Part shown: one piece after another, positions 34,496-43,959 of the stretch
Position numbering within the stretch: the stretch's first letter is position 1
How the letters are laid out: each line of letters begins with the position of its first letter
From: Rhodococcoides fascians A44A
Lineage (GTDB): Bacteria; Actinomycetota; Actinomycetes; Mycobacteriales; Mycobacteriaceae
Direction of reading: 5' to 3'
Assembly (NCBI RefSeq): GCF_000760735.1
Contig: NZ_JMEX01000004.1
Span: 517,408-581,407 of the forward strand
Length of the DNA: 64,000 nucleotides
Notes under the pieces: model-generated
Told to the model about the DNA's origin: nothing
Database searches by the model: none
The model's input: the letters and a program-made list of their open reading frames with translations, nothing else
Position numbers and translations under genes: made by a program

Positions 34496-35827
34496 ATGAC
34501 CGGTGCAGCCGACGCTCGTATCGAGAGCCTGGAAAGAACTTCACCCGAGCGGGCGCGCACACGTCGAAAGGCGCTGATCGCCGGCGCAACGGGGAACATC
34601 GTCGAGTGGTTCGATTTCACAATTTACGGCTTCAGCGCCGCAGTTCTCGCCACAGTGTTCTTCCCTGCCGAGTTCGGCAGCGGCGCTCTGCTCGCCACCT
34701 TTGCACTCTACGGTGTCGCGTTCCTCGCCAGGCCCGCAGGCGGCGTGGTTTTCGGCAGGCTGGGCGACCGGTTCGGCCGCCGAGGATCCCTGTCCTTGGC
34801 AATTACGCTCATGGGTTGCTCGACAGCGGCTATCGGGCTTCTGCCGACCTACGCCTCCATCGGCGCTGCTGCCCCACTACTCCTGCTGGTCTGCAGATTG
34901 GTTCAGGGTTTCTCGGCCGGCGGCGAATACACCGGAGCAGCCACCTTCGTCGTCGAACACGCGCCATACCACCGTCGGGGACTTTACGCCGGAATCATTG
35001 CCGGTTCGTCCTTCGTCGGCAGCATTCTCGCGACAATCACGGTACTGACGTTCAATTCGGTTGGCACAGAGTACTTCCTGGACGGTGGGTGGCGTTGGCC
35101 GTTCATCATCGGAGGGGTTGTCGCAATTGCCGGCCTGTTCATGAGGCTTGCGGTCGACGAAACACCGGCTTTCACCGAGATGAAAGAAAAAGAAGCTCTT
35201 CTCACTCGCCCCCTGGCCGATCTGTTACGCAATCACTGGCGGTCTCTGGTCACTGCGTTCGTCTACTTCGCGTCGCTCGGTGTCGCTACTCATATGCTCA
35301 TCGGTTACATGCCGACATTCCTGACACACGCTGCAGGAGTGTCGAGCACAGCTGCATTGATGCTGACGTCCGGTGCCCTGGTGCTCGCGGTTCCTCTGTA
35401 CATCGCCTTCGGCGCAACTGTCGACCGGATAGGCAGGCGTCCCCTGGTCAGAATCGGAATGGTTGCATCGGTTCTTGTCGCGGTTCCCAGCTATGTTCTG
35501 ATCGGCACGGGAAACATCGTCGCAATCGCAGGTGCGTTGATCGTCTTGGTTATCGTGCAATCCTTGCTTGCCTCAGCTCTTCTCGCGGTCCTCGAGATGA
35601 TGCCGACGAATGCTCGATTCACGGGTACCGCACTGCCGTACAACCTTGCGTACGCGCTCTTTGCCGGTACCGCGCCTTTGGTATGCGAGACGCTGGTCAA
35701 CTCCACGGGCAGCAACCTGTCGCCGGCGTTCTATGCAACCGCGGTCGCTTCGATTGCGCTTCCGGTCCTCTGGCGGGGCATACCGGAATCGAGAATCGCA
35801 GGGACGGACCGCCCTTTGCACAGCTGA
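34496..35827 (+). CDS. MFS transporter, metabolite:H+ symporter (MHS) type
   Basis: 443 residues with twelve membrane segments. GATGNIVEWFDFTIYGF, the loop GRLGDRFGRRGSL and RLVQGFSAGGEYTGAATFVVEHAP are MHS hallmarks (proline/betaine, ketoglutarate, shikimate-type carriers). GAGAGGAA precedes ATG 34496. Upstream of an amidohydrolase/esterase/amine-oxidase set, it probably imports their substrate. Confidence 0.9.
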   Translation: MTGAADARIESLERTSPERARTRRKALIAGATGNIVEWFDFTIYGFSAAVLATVFFPAEFGSGALLATFALYGVAFLARPAGGVVFGRLGDRFGRRGSLSLAITLMGCSTAAIGLLPTYASIGAAAPLLLLVCRLVQGFSAGGEYTGAATFVVEHAPYHRRGLYAGIIAGSSFVGSILATITVLTFNSVGTEYFLDGGWRWPFIIGGVVAIAGLFMRLAVDETPAFTEMKEKEALLTRPLADLLRNHWRSLVTAFVYFASLGVATHMLIGYMPTFLTHAAGVSSTAALMLTSGALVLAVPLYIAFGATVDRIGRRPLVRIGMVASVLVAVPSYVLIGTGNIVAIAGALIVLVIVQSLLASALLAVLEMMPTNARFTGTALPYNLAYALFAGTAPLVCETLVNSTGSNLSPAFYATAVASIALPVLWRGIPESRIAGTDRPLHS

Positions 35828-35872
35828 GAAACCCAACGATGCAGTGGCACCTCCCGAAGCAATCGATCGAAC

Positions 35873-35900
35873 CGGGACTCGACATATGTCGATGGTCCCG
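35873..35900. promoter_or_regulatory. Palindrome inside a hairpin upstream of the amidohydrolase gene
   Basis: The perfect 14-bp palindrome TCGACATATGTCGA (35879-35892) is flanked by CGGGAC (35873-35878) and GTCCCG (35895-35900). It is in the 214-nt gap between the transporter and amidohydrolase genes and may be a regulator site (PucR?) or attenuating hairpin. Confidence 0.45.
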
Positions 35901-36041
35901 TGCCCAAGTCGCAACGCGCGGCCACTGTCCGTTCCGGTGGACACGCACCATGATGGGACCTGGGCGAAAGCACATGAAAGACATGCGTCATCGTTGCCAT
36001 TACGGAGGAGACATCCGAAGAGGCGAAGACCGGGAGGTTGT

Positions 36042-37265
36042 GTGACGGAAACGTGGTACGCAGGAGGAAGAGTCGCGGACGGATCCGGTGTCGAACCATC
36101 CGCGGTGGATGTCTGCGTGAATAACGGGATCATCACCGCCCTCGGCGATGCACCAGCAGGCGCAACAACGGTGGATCTGGATGGCAGGCTGGTCACCCCC
36201 GGACTTATCGACGCACACGTTCACCTCGGTCTGTCCAGTCCCATCAGAGCACAGTTCGGATTCGAACTGTCTGCCGCCGAGATCGCGGCCGACATATTCG
36301 CCTCGGCAGGCTTCGCCCTCGATGCCGGCTTCACGACCGTTCGCGACACCGGTGGCATAGACCGCGGTGTCGTCGACGTCATCGCCAAGGGCAAGGTGCG
36401 GGGTCCGCACGTCCTGTCCTGTGGCCCTGTCCAATGCCAGGTCGGCGGGCACGGATACTACGGCGCCGATTGGGAACCCACAGAATTGTGGACACAGCAT
36501 CACATTCCCGGGCTGTGTGCGCTGTCGCTGATGTCCGGCAACGCCGACGAACTCAGGAAGAACGTGCGTGAGACGTTTCGCCGGGGTGCCACGTTTCTGA
36601 AGTTGTGCGTTACCGGTGGAGTCGTGGGCGGGCACGACCGGCTCGCGGACACCCAGTTCACCGTCGAGGAAATCGCGGTCGCTGTGCAGGAAGCCGCAGC
36701 ACGAGGCACGTACGTCACAGTGCATGCGCACGGTGAGGAAGGGATTCGCAACGCAGTACAGGCGGGGGTGCGCTGCGTAGAACACGGCACCGATATCGAC
36801 GAGCAGACAGCGGCTCTGATGCTCGAGCACGACGTCGCTATGGTGCCCACCTTCTCCGTGATCGACCAACTGTTGAACGACGGGGTGGCGGATGTCGATC
36901 CCGCGACTGTCGAACGAGTAGCAGGAGTTCGAGAGCGGATGGCGGCCGCTCTCGAGGTTGCCCGCGCGTCCGGCCTGCGCATCGGCCTCGGTTCCGACCT
37001 CATCGGCCCGAATCAGCAACGGCGCGGCGACGAGTTGCGCGTGCGTTCGGAGTTGGAATCGCCGATGCAGGCCTTGGTGTCCGCAACGAGCGTCAATGCA
37101 AACATCCTCGGCGTGGGCGACACCGTGGGCATGGTGCGGGTTGGAATGCGAGCAGACCTGACCGTCTGGCAGGAAGACCCTCTCGAAGACCCCGATGTCT
37201 TCGCCGATCCCGAGATGGCCGTCCTCGTAGTCAAGAGCGGCACGACAGCAAAGGACATTCGTTGA
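36042..37265 (+). CDS. Metal-dependent amidohydrolase (prolidase/imidazolonepropionase-like)
   Basis: 407 residues. VTPGLIDAHVHLG gives the HxH pair, FLKLCVTGG the bridging carboxylated Lys, VTVHAHGEEG and CVEHGTDID two His, and RIGLGSDL the Asp, a binuclear metal centre. These hydrolases cut amide bonds such as N-acyl amino acids or Xaa-Pro. GTG 36042 follows GGGAGG by 4-5 nt. It overlaps the esterase start (TTGA). Confidence 0.87.
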   Translation: MTETWYAGGRVADGSGVEPSAVDVCVNNGIITALGDAPAGATTVDLDGRLVTPGLIDAHVHLGLSSPIRAQFGFELSAAEIAADIFASAGFALDAGFTTVRDTGGIDRGVVDVIAKGKVRGPHVLSCGPVQCQVGGHGYYGADWEPTELWTQHHIPGLCALSLMSGNADELRKNVRETFRRGATFLKLCVTGGVVGGHDRLADTQFTVEEIAVAVQEAAARGTYVTVHAHGEEGIRNAVQAGVRCVEHGTDIDEQTAALMLEHDVAMVPTFSVIDQLLNDGVADVDPATVERVAGVRERMAAALEVARASGLRIGLGSDLIGPNQQRRGDELRVRSELESPMQALVSATSVNANILGVGDTVGMVRVGMRADLTVWQEDPLEDPDVFADPEMAVLVVKSGTTAKDIR

Positions 37266-38134
37266 GCGCGATATTGCATGGTTGCCTTCCGGACACCGAA
37301 TACCTCGAAGTGGAGTCACGCTCAGGCAACCGGTACGGAATCTGGATCACCACACCTCCCGGATACGAAGAATCCAGCGAATCAGTGCCACTGGTCTACG
37401 TGTTGGACGGCAACTGGACCGTGGGTTTCACCGCTCCGCTCATTGTCACGCAACGCGATCCGTATCTGAGCATTGCGCCCTACATTCAAGTCACCGTCGG
37501 CTACGCCGGTGACGAGGCATCGGACTGGGCGCGGCTTCGCAACCGCGACCTCGTGCCGCCCGGGGAACCTATCGGCGATGACGTAGTGGCTGCATTGGAG
37601 TCTGCACGCGAAACCGGGGCGATGAGTCAACGGGACATCGACGCCTACATCGAGCAACACTCGGACTGCAATGCGGATACGTTTCTGGACTTTCTGACCG
37701 ACGAACTGCACCCTCGTCTGCACTCTCACCTTCGCGTCAGCGACACCGGTCACGGGCTGTTCGGGTTCTCGTACGGTGGGCTCTTCGCGTTGTACGCGTG
37801 GCTTCGCGGCGGAACTCCCTTCTCGACGGTCGGCGCGGGAACACCGGGGATCAGCAGCGCAGACAGCCAACTGTTCGACATGATCGGAAACCTTCCGGAA
37901 GCGAGCGACGGCGGCCCAGGCGCCGGACGTCTCCACGTCACTCTGAACAAGGTAGAACTCTGGGGCGATGTCCCCGTGTATCGCGGCTTGGCCCGAAATG
38001 TCCTCAGAGCGCTCGAGGGACTGCGCGCACAAGGTCGTTCGGAGCTCCTGTCGACTTCGATGCTCGACGAGACGCACGTCACCGGAGTACAGGCATCCTT
38101 CTTGAGCTATCTGAAGGAATGTCATGTCCGGTGA
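37262..38134 (+). CDS. Alpha/beta-hydrolase esterase (siderophore-esterase-like)
   Basis: 290 residues starting with TTG that overlaps the previous stop. VPLVYVLDGNWTVG, VTVGYAGDE and the nucleophile GFSYGG, with a late His (ETHVTGV), match the Fes/IroE-like putative esterase family. In this setting it may deacylate the compound handled by the amidohydrolase rather than act on a siderophore. No siderophore genes are nearby. Confidence 0.78.
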   Translation: MSAILHGCLPDTEYLEVESRSGNRYGIWITTPPGYEESSESVPLVYVLDGNWTVGFTAPLIVTQRDPYLSIAPYIQVTVGYAGDEASDWARLRNRDLVPPGEPIGDDVVAALESARETGAMSQRDIDAYIEQHSDCNADTFLDFLTDELHPRLHSHLRVSDTGHGLFGFSYGGLFALYAWLRGGTPFSTVGAGTPGISSADSQLFDMIGNLPEASDGGPGAGRLHVTLNKVELWGDVPVYRGLARNVLRALEGLRAQGRSELLSTSMLDETHVTGVQASFLSYLKECHVR

Positions 38135-38206
38135 TCGAGCGAGGTGGTCTCGGACCGCGCTGCACTAGCATCAAGGTGCCTGTCGAGAGTTGCGAGGAGA
38201 GTCCAC

Positions 38207-39433
38207 ATGTCCATCGACGAACTGCAGCTCCTCGTCGACGACCTGGCCGGGCGACTCCGCCGTTCTGTGGCCATCGACGACCCGTCCATCCGACTCCTTG
38301 CGTCCAGTCGACACTTCGGCGACGAAGACTCCCTGCGCGTCGCATCGATTCTGAATCGAGCGGTACCCGAGGAGGTTTCGCGGCCACTTCTCGCTCTCGG
38401 CATCGGCACCTGGATCAAACCGGGTAGCGCGCGGCCCGATGTGCCGGGGAGCGAGAAGCGACTCTGTGTACCTGTGCGGTGCAAGAGTCTGCTTCTCGGT
38501 TTCCTCTGGCTGATCGACAGTGAAGAGAACCCTCTGACCGAGTCCGACGTCGAAATGGCTGAGGACACTGCCTCGCGCGCGGGCATTGTGCTGTACGAAC
38601 GACTTCTGCGTCATGAGCGTTCGAATGCTCGTCGCGAATCGATTCTCCGCAACCTCGTCAGCTCAACTCCAGAGGTCAGGACGCAGGCCGTCGAGGATGT
38701 AGTCACCGACCAGCTGTTCGCCCCGCGACCGATGCTTTATCAGGTCATCGCAGCGCAACGCGACACTGCACATTCGGTAGAAGCATCGGACGACATAGCG
38801 GTACAGGTCGCGATGCAGGAAGCGCTGGACACTCTTCCGACCGGCGCCGGTCTGATGGTGGCAGACAAGTCCCGCGCGTGGATCCTTCTTGCATTCGAGA
38901 ATATTCCGACGCCACAACAATTGAAGCGCGTCACCGAACGCGCGGATTATCGCTTTCGCCAACTGAGTGGTCGGGACAGTCGATTCGTCCTCGGCGTCGG
39001 CGACACCGTGAACGAGCTCGGCGCGGTATACCGCGCCTATCGCAGCGCGACGGCCGCAGTTCGCGCTGCACTGCTCGTCCCCTCGCTCGGCGACGTGGCG
39101 AGATGGGGCCACCTGGGTCCCTACGACGTCCTACTGCGACTGTCCCGTGACGAAATCATCGGAGCTACACAGGTTTCACCTGTGAAGGCACTCGAAGCCG
39201 CGGACAAGCAACAGGTACTGACGACTACCCTCGGCGCATTCTTCGACAATGCGTGCGATATTCGACGCACCGCGGAACTGCTGCGAATTCACCGTGCGAC
39301 GCTCTACCAGCGACTCAAACGCATCGAGCAGATCACCGGTTGCAGTTTCGACAACGGCGACGACCGACTCTCTCTGCACCTCGGCTTGAAGATGAAGTCC
39401 ATAGCCGAAGCACACGACTCGTCGATCGGCTGA
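38207..39433 (+). CDS. PucR-family transcriptional regulator
   Basis: 408 residues. N-terminal sensory part (GAF-like, about 1-140), a middle GGDEF-like region, and the C-terminal PucR helix-turn-helix (LGAFFDNACDIRRTAELLRIHRATLYQRLKRI). GAGGAGA precedes ATG. PucR proteins activate purine, amine or amino-acid catabolic genes; the set of amidohydrolase, amine oxidase and dehydrogenase around it is its likely regulon. Confidence 0.85.
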   Translation: MSIDELQLLVDDLAGRLRRSVAIDDPSIRLLASSRHFGDEDSLRVASILNRAVPEEVSRPLLALGIGTWIKPGSARPDVPGSEKRLCVPVRCKSLLLGFLWLIDSEENPLTESDVEMAEDTASRAGIVLYERLLRHERSNARRESILRNLVSSTPEVRTQAVEDVVTDQLFAPRPMLYQVIAAQRDTAHSVEASDDIAVQVAMQEALDTLPTGAGLMVADKSRAWILLAFENIPTPQQLKRVTERADYRFRQLSGRDSRFVLGVGDTVNELGAVYRAYRSATAAVRAALLVPSLGDVARWGHLGPYDVLLRLSRDEIIGATQVSPVKALEAADKQQVLTTTLGAFFDNACDIRRTAELLRIHRATLYQRLKRIEQITGCSFDNGDDRLSLHLGLKMKSIAEAHDSSIG

Positions 39434-39439
39434 CTGTTC

Positions 39440-39456
39440 CGTACGGGCGCCGTACG
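39440..39456 (+). terminator. Short hairpin after the PucR gene
   Basis: CGTACGG (39440-39446) and CCGTACG (39450-39456), 7-bp stem with a 3-nt loop starting 6 nt after the stop. Short for a terminator; an operator for the next gene is possible. Confidence 0.4.
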
Positions 39457-39587
39457 CGACAAATTCTGTTCGTAGTCAACCGAAGTATCCACAAATGGAG
39501 ATAGCGTCGCCCTCCGGTCTAGGCAAAACTTGTGGTTGTAGCGGTTCGCTTCGTGTACACCGTCGCAACAACACATCTGGAGGAACG

Positions 39588-40895
39588 ATGCCCCGATCGA
39601 CCGATGCGATAGTTGTGGGAGCCGGGGTGATCGGCAACTCCATCGCTTACGAACTTGCTGCTCGTGGTTACGAAGTCCTGGTCCTCGACAAGGAGGGAGG
39701 TTCCGGGTTCGGTTCCACCAGCGCCTCCAGCGCGGTCATACGCTACAACTATTCGACGTACGACGGGATGGCTGCAGCATGGGAGGCCGCGCACTGTTGG
39801 AAGAGCTGGCGCGAACATCTGGACGACTCCGCCGGCGGACCAATTGCCCAGTTCCACGAATGTGGAATGGTATTCCTCGATGTGGACCTCGCCCCACGTG
39901 AACGTACGGTTCGACTCTTCGACAAGATCGGGGTGAAGTACGAGCTGTGGGACTCGAAAACGTTGGGCGATCGGATCCCAGGAATCGATGTCGGGTCTTA
40001 CTACCCTCCCAAACCTGTTGACAGCGAGGAATTCTATGCCGACACCCACACCTCGCTCGGAGCGGTGTTCACACCTGAAGCCGGCTTCGTCGACGACCCC
40101 CAGCTTGCGGCGGCCAACTTGGGCGCTGCCGCGGCAGCGAAAGGCGCGATCCATTCGTTCCGCACCACAGTGATCGGCATCGAACAACATGCCTCGCGGC
40201 AGTGGGCCCTTCGACTGGACAACGGCGACACCGTCGAAACCTCGGTCGTGGTCAACGCTGCTGGGCCGTGGTCGAATGCGCTGAACGCAATGGCAGGAGT
40301 GGGATCGGATTTCACCGTCACCGTTCGCCCCCTCAGGCAGGAGGTTCATCATGTCTCGGCGCCGAAAGGCTACAACCACCATGCGCGACTCGGGCCGATG
40401 ATCGCCGATCTCGATCTGGGAACCTATATGCGACCAGAACACGGCGGTGGCTTTCTGATAGGTGGTACCGAGCCCGAGTGCGATCCACTGGAATGGATCG
40501 ACGACCCCGACACCGCAAACCCGAACCGCACTGCCGCTCGTTTTCAGACGCAGGTCCTCAGAGCAGCTCGGCGTCTTCCACATTTGCCGGTACCGTCCCA
40601 GCCCAAAGGAATTGCCGGCGTGTACGACGCTGCCTCGGACTGGACCCCGATCTATGACAAGACCGATCGACCGGGCTTCTACGTAGCGATGGGCACCAGC
40701 GGTAATCAATTCAAGAACGCACCTGTCGTCGGCCGAATGCTGGCTACTCTGATCGAGAAAGTCGAGGCGGGGCACGACCACGATCTCGATCCAGTTGTCT
40801 ACACGGGTCCGCACACCGGTGTGCAGATACATCTCGGATCCTTCTCCAGGCGCAGGGAATTCAATACCGAGTCCACCGGAACTGTCCTGGGTTAG
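39588..40895 (+). CDS. DAO-family FAD-dependent amine/amino-acid oxidase
   Basis: 435 residues. IVVGAGVIGNSIAYELAARG is the FAD loop, SSAVIRYNYS the sarcosine/glycine-oxidase-type segment, VVNAAGPWS and GFYVAMGTSGNQFKNAPVVG the C-terminal FAD contacts. It oxidises secondary or primary amines to imine plus H2O2 or passes electrons on. GGAGGAA is 6 nt before ATG. Confidence 0.87.
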   Translation: MPRSTDAIVVGAGVIGNSIAYELAARGYEVLVLDKEGGSGFGSTSASSAVIRYNYSTYDGMAAAWEAAHCWKSWREHLDDSAGGPIAQFHECGMVFLDVDLAPRERTVRLFDKIGVKYELWDSKTLGDRIPGIDVGSYYPPKPVDSEEFYADTHTSLGAVFTPEAGFVDDPQLAAANLGAAAAAKGAIHSFRTTVIGIEQHASRQWALRLDNGDTVETSVVVNAAGPWSNALNAMAGVGSDFTVTVRPLRQEVHHVSAPKGYNHHARLGPMIADLDLGTYMRPEHGGGFLIGGTEPECDPLEWIDDPDTANPNRTAARFQTQVLRAARRLPHLPVPSQPKGIAGVYDAASDWTPIYDKTDRPGFYVAMGTSGNQFKNAPVVGRMLATLIEKVEAGHDHDLDPVVYTGPHTGVQIHLGSFSRRREFNTESTGTVLG

Positions 40896-40978
40896 GCAAT
40901 GCATCTGGACCACGTCGGTCGACCACCGCACCAACACCTGAACTCATGCACGATGATTCTTCGGAAGGGCTTTCGAAC

Positions 40979-42076
40979 ATGACACTCAGCACGCAATCCG
41001 TCGCGGGCGCCGCAGACACAACAGTCTTCGACCGGACCGATGCACTCGAGGGATTGCCACACGAGCAGGTCGTCTTCTGCGAAGATCACGCCACGGGCCT
41101 GCAGTCGATCATCGCGATCCATTCGACCACCCTGGGTCCCGCCCTGGGTGGCACCCGGTTCTACCCCTACTCGGACCAGGGGGCCGCTTTGACGGACGTA
41201 CTCCGCTTGTCACGTGGGATGACCTACAAAGCGGCAATCGCAGGCGTTCCACTCGGTGGCGGCAAAGCCGTGATCATCGGCGATCCGCGGGACATCAAGA
41301 CCCGGGCTTTGCTCCGGTCGTACGGACGCTTCATCGACACTCTCGGCGGCCGATACATCTCGGCGGGCGACGTCGGCACCGGCGCAGACGATCTCGACGT
41401 CATCGGAGAACGGACTGCCCACGTGGTCGGACGGTCGGCGGCCGCGGGCGGTTCCGGCAACAGCGGTCCGATGACTGCTCTCGGCGTCTACCAATCCTTG
41501 CGTGCCGCGGCCACTTCGACCTGGGGCACGCCCGATCTCACGAATCGTGTGATCGGGGTCGAAGGCGTGGGAAAGGTCGGCTCCGAGCTGATCGCCTTGC
41601 TGGTGCGAGCAGGGGCGAACGTCATCGCGACGGACGTCGACGTCGAGGCAGTGCGCGCTGTTGCAGCCCGCTTCCCTTCGATCGTCGTCTGCGACGATGT
41701 TCTCGACGCCGAGTTGGACGTGTATGCCCCCTGCGCGCTGGGTGCGACCGTCACCGTCGCTTCCACCGACAGGATGACCGCATCTATCGTGTGCGGCGCA
41801 GCAAACAACCAACTCCGGACTGCGGACGTCGGCCAGTATCTGCACAGCAAGGGTGTGCTGTGGGTGCCCGACTACGTTGCCAACGCCGGCGGACTCATCC
41901 AGGTTGCGGGGGAAAAGGACGGTGTCGACGCGCAGTGGGTCCGCCACCGCGTAGAGAGGATCTACGACACGGTGTTGTCGATTCTCGACCGCTCCCGCTC
42001 CGACAGTGTTCCCCCAGGCGAGGCTGCCGACCGAATCGCTGGCGCACGCCTCCGGCTCGAACGGAACGGGGTGTGA
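40979..42076 (+). CDS. Leu/Val-type amino-acid dehydrogenase (GDH family)
   Basis: 365 residues. GPALGGTRFYPY, GMTYKAAIAGVPLGGGKAVI with K84 and K96 (the substrate and catalytic Lys), and the Rossmann loop GVEGVGKVGSEL. It interconverts branched or aromatic amino acids and 2-oxo acids with NAD+. GGAAGGG precedes ATG 40979; ATG 40946 is open. It follows the amine oxidase, fitting release of an amino acid that is then deaminated. Confidence 0.9.
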   Translation: MTLSTQSVAGAADTTVFDRTDALEGLPHEQVVFCEDHATGLQSIIAIHSTTLGPALGGTRFYPYSDQGAALTDVLRLSRGMTYKAAIAGVPLGGGKAVIIGDPRDIKTRALLRSYGRFIDTLGGRYISAGDVGTGADDLDVIGERTAHVVGRSAAAGGSGNSGPMTALGVYQSLRAAATSTWGTPDLTNRVIGVEGVGKVGSELIALLVRAGANVIATDVDVEAVRAVAARFPSIVVCDDVLDAELDVYAPCALGATVTVASTDRMTASIVCGAANNQLRTADVGQYLHSKGVLWVPDYVANAGGLIQVAGEKDGVDAQWVRHRVERIYDTVLSILDRSRSDSVPPGEAADRIAGARLRLERNGV

Positions 42077-42120
42077 CCGGTCTCCGCGCAAACAGCACGC
42101 CAGTCGAGACCCGGATTGTC

Positions 42121-42915
42121 TCAGGTTGCTACAGACCGGTGGGCCGCTTCGATCCAGTTGCTGAATTCGCAGGCGAGATGCCACTGATGTTCTGCGATCA
42201 GTCTTGCCGGTGTCGTGCCGGGAAACTGCACCGTCAGCACAGCGTCGAGGTTTCCGTTGACATTGCGAAATTGATGTCGCACACCGCCGATGACCAGACC
42301 GTCATCGAGAACAGCTGATCCCGCGACTTGGATGGGATAGTCGTGATCGATCTCGATCGTCAACGACGCCGTTCGGGTGTAGTCGACCAAGAAGCGGCTT
42401 GCCGCAGGCGATCCGCCCGTCGTCTCGATGACCTCCTGGCGCCCGTCGGGTAGCCCCCGCAGAAGGTAGTGATCGGGACACGCGTCGAGCATGTCGGTTT
42501 CTGCATTCGTGACGGTCAAGTTGTCGAACCACTCCACGGAGCGTTCAGCGTCCACACCTGGGACCTGCAGCCGTGTCACGGCATGTCGGGTGTGGCCGCG
42601 ACTGGCGGCAACACCGATACGCGTGAGACGCTCCGATACTGCCATCTCGCGTCGGAGCGCAGCGTAGATCCCGGCATGTCCGAGTTCGTATTTCAATCGC
42701 GTCAATGCAGACCGTTGCTCGGCGAGGTTGGTCGACAGGAGCTGTTGGACCGACTGATTCGGCGACAGCTCGCGCATCGCCCGCTCCCCCAGCTTGGCCG
42801 CGAATGTGGTGAGTACTTTGGTTGCGCGGGCGGACTCCCACTCGAGCACACGCTGTCGAGACACCGTTCTCGCCCCGATGGTGGCCCGAATATCCAGCGA
42901 CTCTTTCATCTTCAT
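42121..42915 (-). CDS. Protein of unknown function
   Basis: About 264 residues; ATG 42915 or 42909 (GGGGA lies upstream). Two parts: a helical N-terminal half (about 1-105, SRQRVLEWESARATKVLTTF and ALTRLKYELGHAGIYAALRR), then a beta-rich half (ITRLQVPG-like onset, EVIETTGGSPAASRF, LIGGVRHQFRNVNGNL). I see no catalytic motif and do not recognise it. It diverges from the TetR gene across a perfect palindrome and converges on the dehydrogenase, so it is probably TetR controlled. Confidence 0.65.
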   Translation of the reverse strand: MKMKESLDIRATIGARTVSRQRVLEWESARATKVLTTFAAKLGERAMRELSPNQSVQQLLSTNLAEQRSALTRLKYELGHAGIYAALRREMAVSERLTRIGVAASRGHTRHAVTRLQVPGVDAERSVEWFDNLTVTNAETDMLDACPDHYLLRGLPDGRQEVIETTGGSPAASRFLVDYTRTASLTIEIDHDYPIQVAGSAVLDDGLVIGGVRHQFRNVNGNLDAVLTVQFPGTTPARLIAEHQWHLACEFSNWIEAAHRSVAT

Positions 42916-42973
42916 TCCCCATCTCAGACGCGTGATCAAGCTACTCCGGTGGTAGGCGACCGAAGATGAGCGA

Positions 42974-43000
42974 CTTAACGCCAGTAATTATTGCGTTAAG
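42974..43000. promoter_or_regulatory. Perfect 8-bp-arm palindrome between divergent genes
   Basis: CTTAACGC (42974-42981) and GCGTTAAG (42993-43000), 11-nt spacer. It lies between the unknown gene and the TetR gene, the expected place for an autoregulatory TetR operator. Confidence 0.65.
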
Positions 43001-43112
43001 GTGCCATTACCGCAAGAGGGCAGGTGCTCGGGTTCATCGAACGGTTCCTCTCAACCGCCCCGAACAGGGTGTAAGTGGATCCTGGCAGGCATCTAGCGTA
43101 GAAACAGAGCCC

Positions 43113-43739
43113 ATGGACCGGGCCACACACGACATCCCTGAATCCGCGGCGGGTGACGGCGAGGTTCGTAGGAGAACCGGCGGCAGATCGGCACGTGTGC
43201 GCGAGGCGGTGCTCACCGCAACTCTGGACCAAGCCCGCGAACACGGTATCGAAGGATTGACCATCGGCGACATCGCCGCACGCGCCGGCGTCGCCGAGAC
43301 GACCGTCTATCGCCGGTGGGGTACTCGAACCGCGTTGATCGCCGACGCTGTCACGGATCTCGCAGCTACCCATAATCCTGTCCCGGACACGGGAACCCTG
43401 CGCGAAGACCTGATGGTGGTCGCCGACCAGATAGCGCAGCTGATCTCACGACCGGGCATCACGCGTTTGATCGGAACGACCATCGCCCTGTCCGCCGATC
43501 CGGACGTCAGCGCCGCACGAAACCGGTTCTGGACCGAGCGATTCGAACAGAGTTCCCACGTGATCACCCGAGCCCTCGAACGGGGAGAGTTGCCCGCGAA
43601 CACCGATCCCCGTTCGCTACTCGAAACACTCTGCGCACCGATGTATTTCAGACTGCTCGTTATCGACGAGACCCTGGACCGCGCTTTCATCGAGCAGTGT
43701 ATCGACCACACCTTGGTTTTGTACGGCGCAACTTCCTGA
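43113..43739 (+). CDS. TetR-family regulator
   Basis: 208 residues. Helix-turn-helix at about 28-75: VLTATLDQAREHGIEGLTIG, DIAARAGVAETTVYRRWGTR; the C-terminal domain follows the TetR_C pattern with RLIGTTIALSADPDVS. TAGCGT at 43094-43099 is a candidate -10, giving a leader of about 7 nt and no ribosome site. The perfect palindrome upstream is its probable operator. Confidence 0.87.
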   Translation: MDRATHDIPESAAGDGEVRRRTGGRSARVREAVLTATLDQAREHGIEGLTIGDIAARAGVAETTVYRRWGTRTALIADAVTDLAATHNPVPDTGTLREDLMVVADQIAQLISRPGITRLIGTTIALSADPDVSAARNRFWTERFEQSSHVITRALERGELPANTDPRSLLETLCAPMYFRLLVIDETLDRAFIEQCIDHTLVLYGATS

Positions 43740-43959
43740 GCGGTGCCCCCGCTGCGACAACGACAGTCACCGCACCGTCGAGTGGTGTCGACGATGTGAG
43801 GGGACGTCGTGATGAGCCGGTAGCCGCACGTCTTTTTCGCCGTCATCAGTCGAGGTGCTGAGCCCACGTTGTGTCGACGTGACGGTGCCCTGTCTGTGTG
43901 CTCGATCGGGGTGTGCAGCGCTGGGGGTCTGCCGGCCGGGCCCCATAGGCGGGCGCCGA

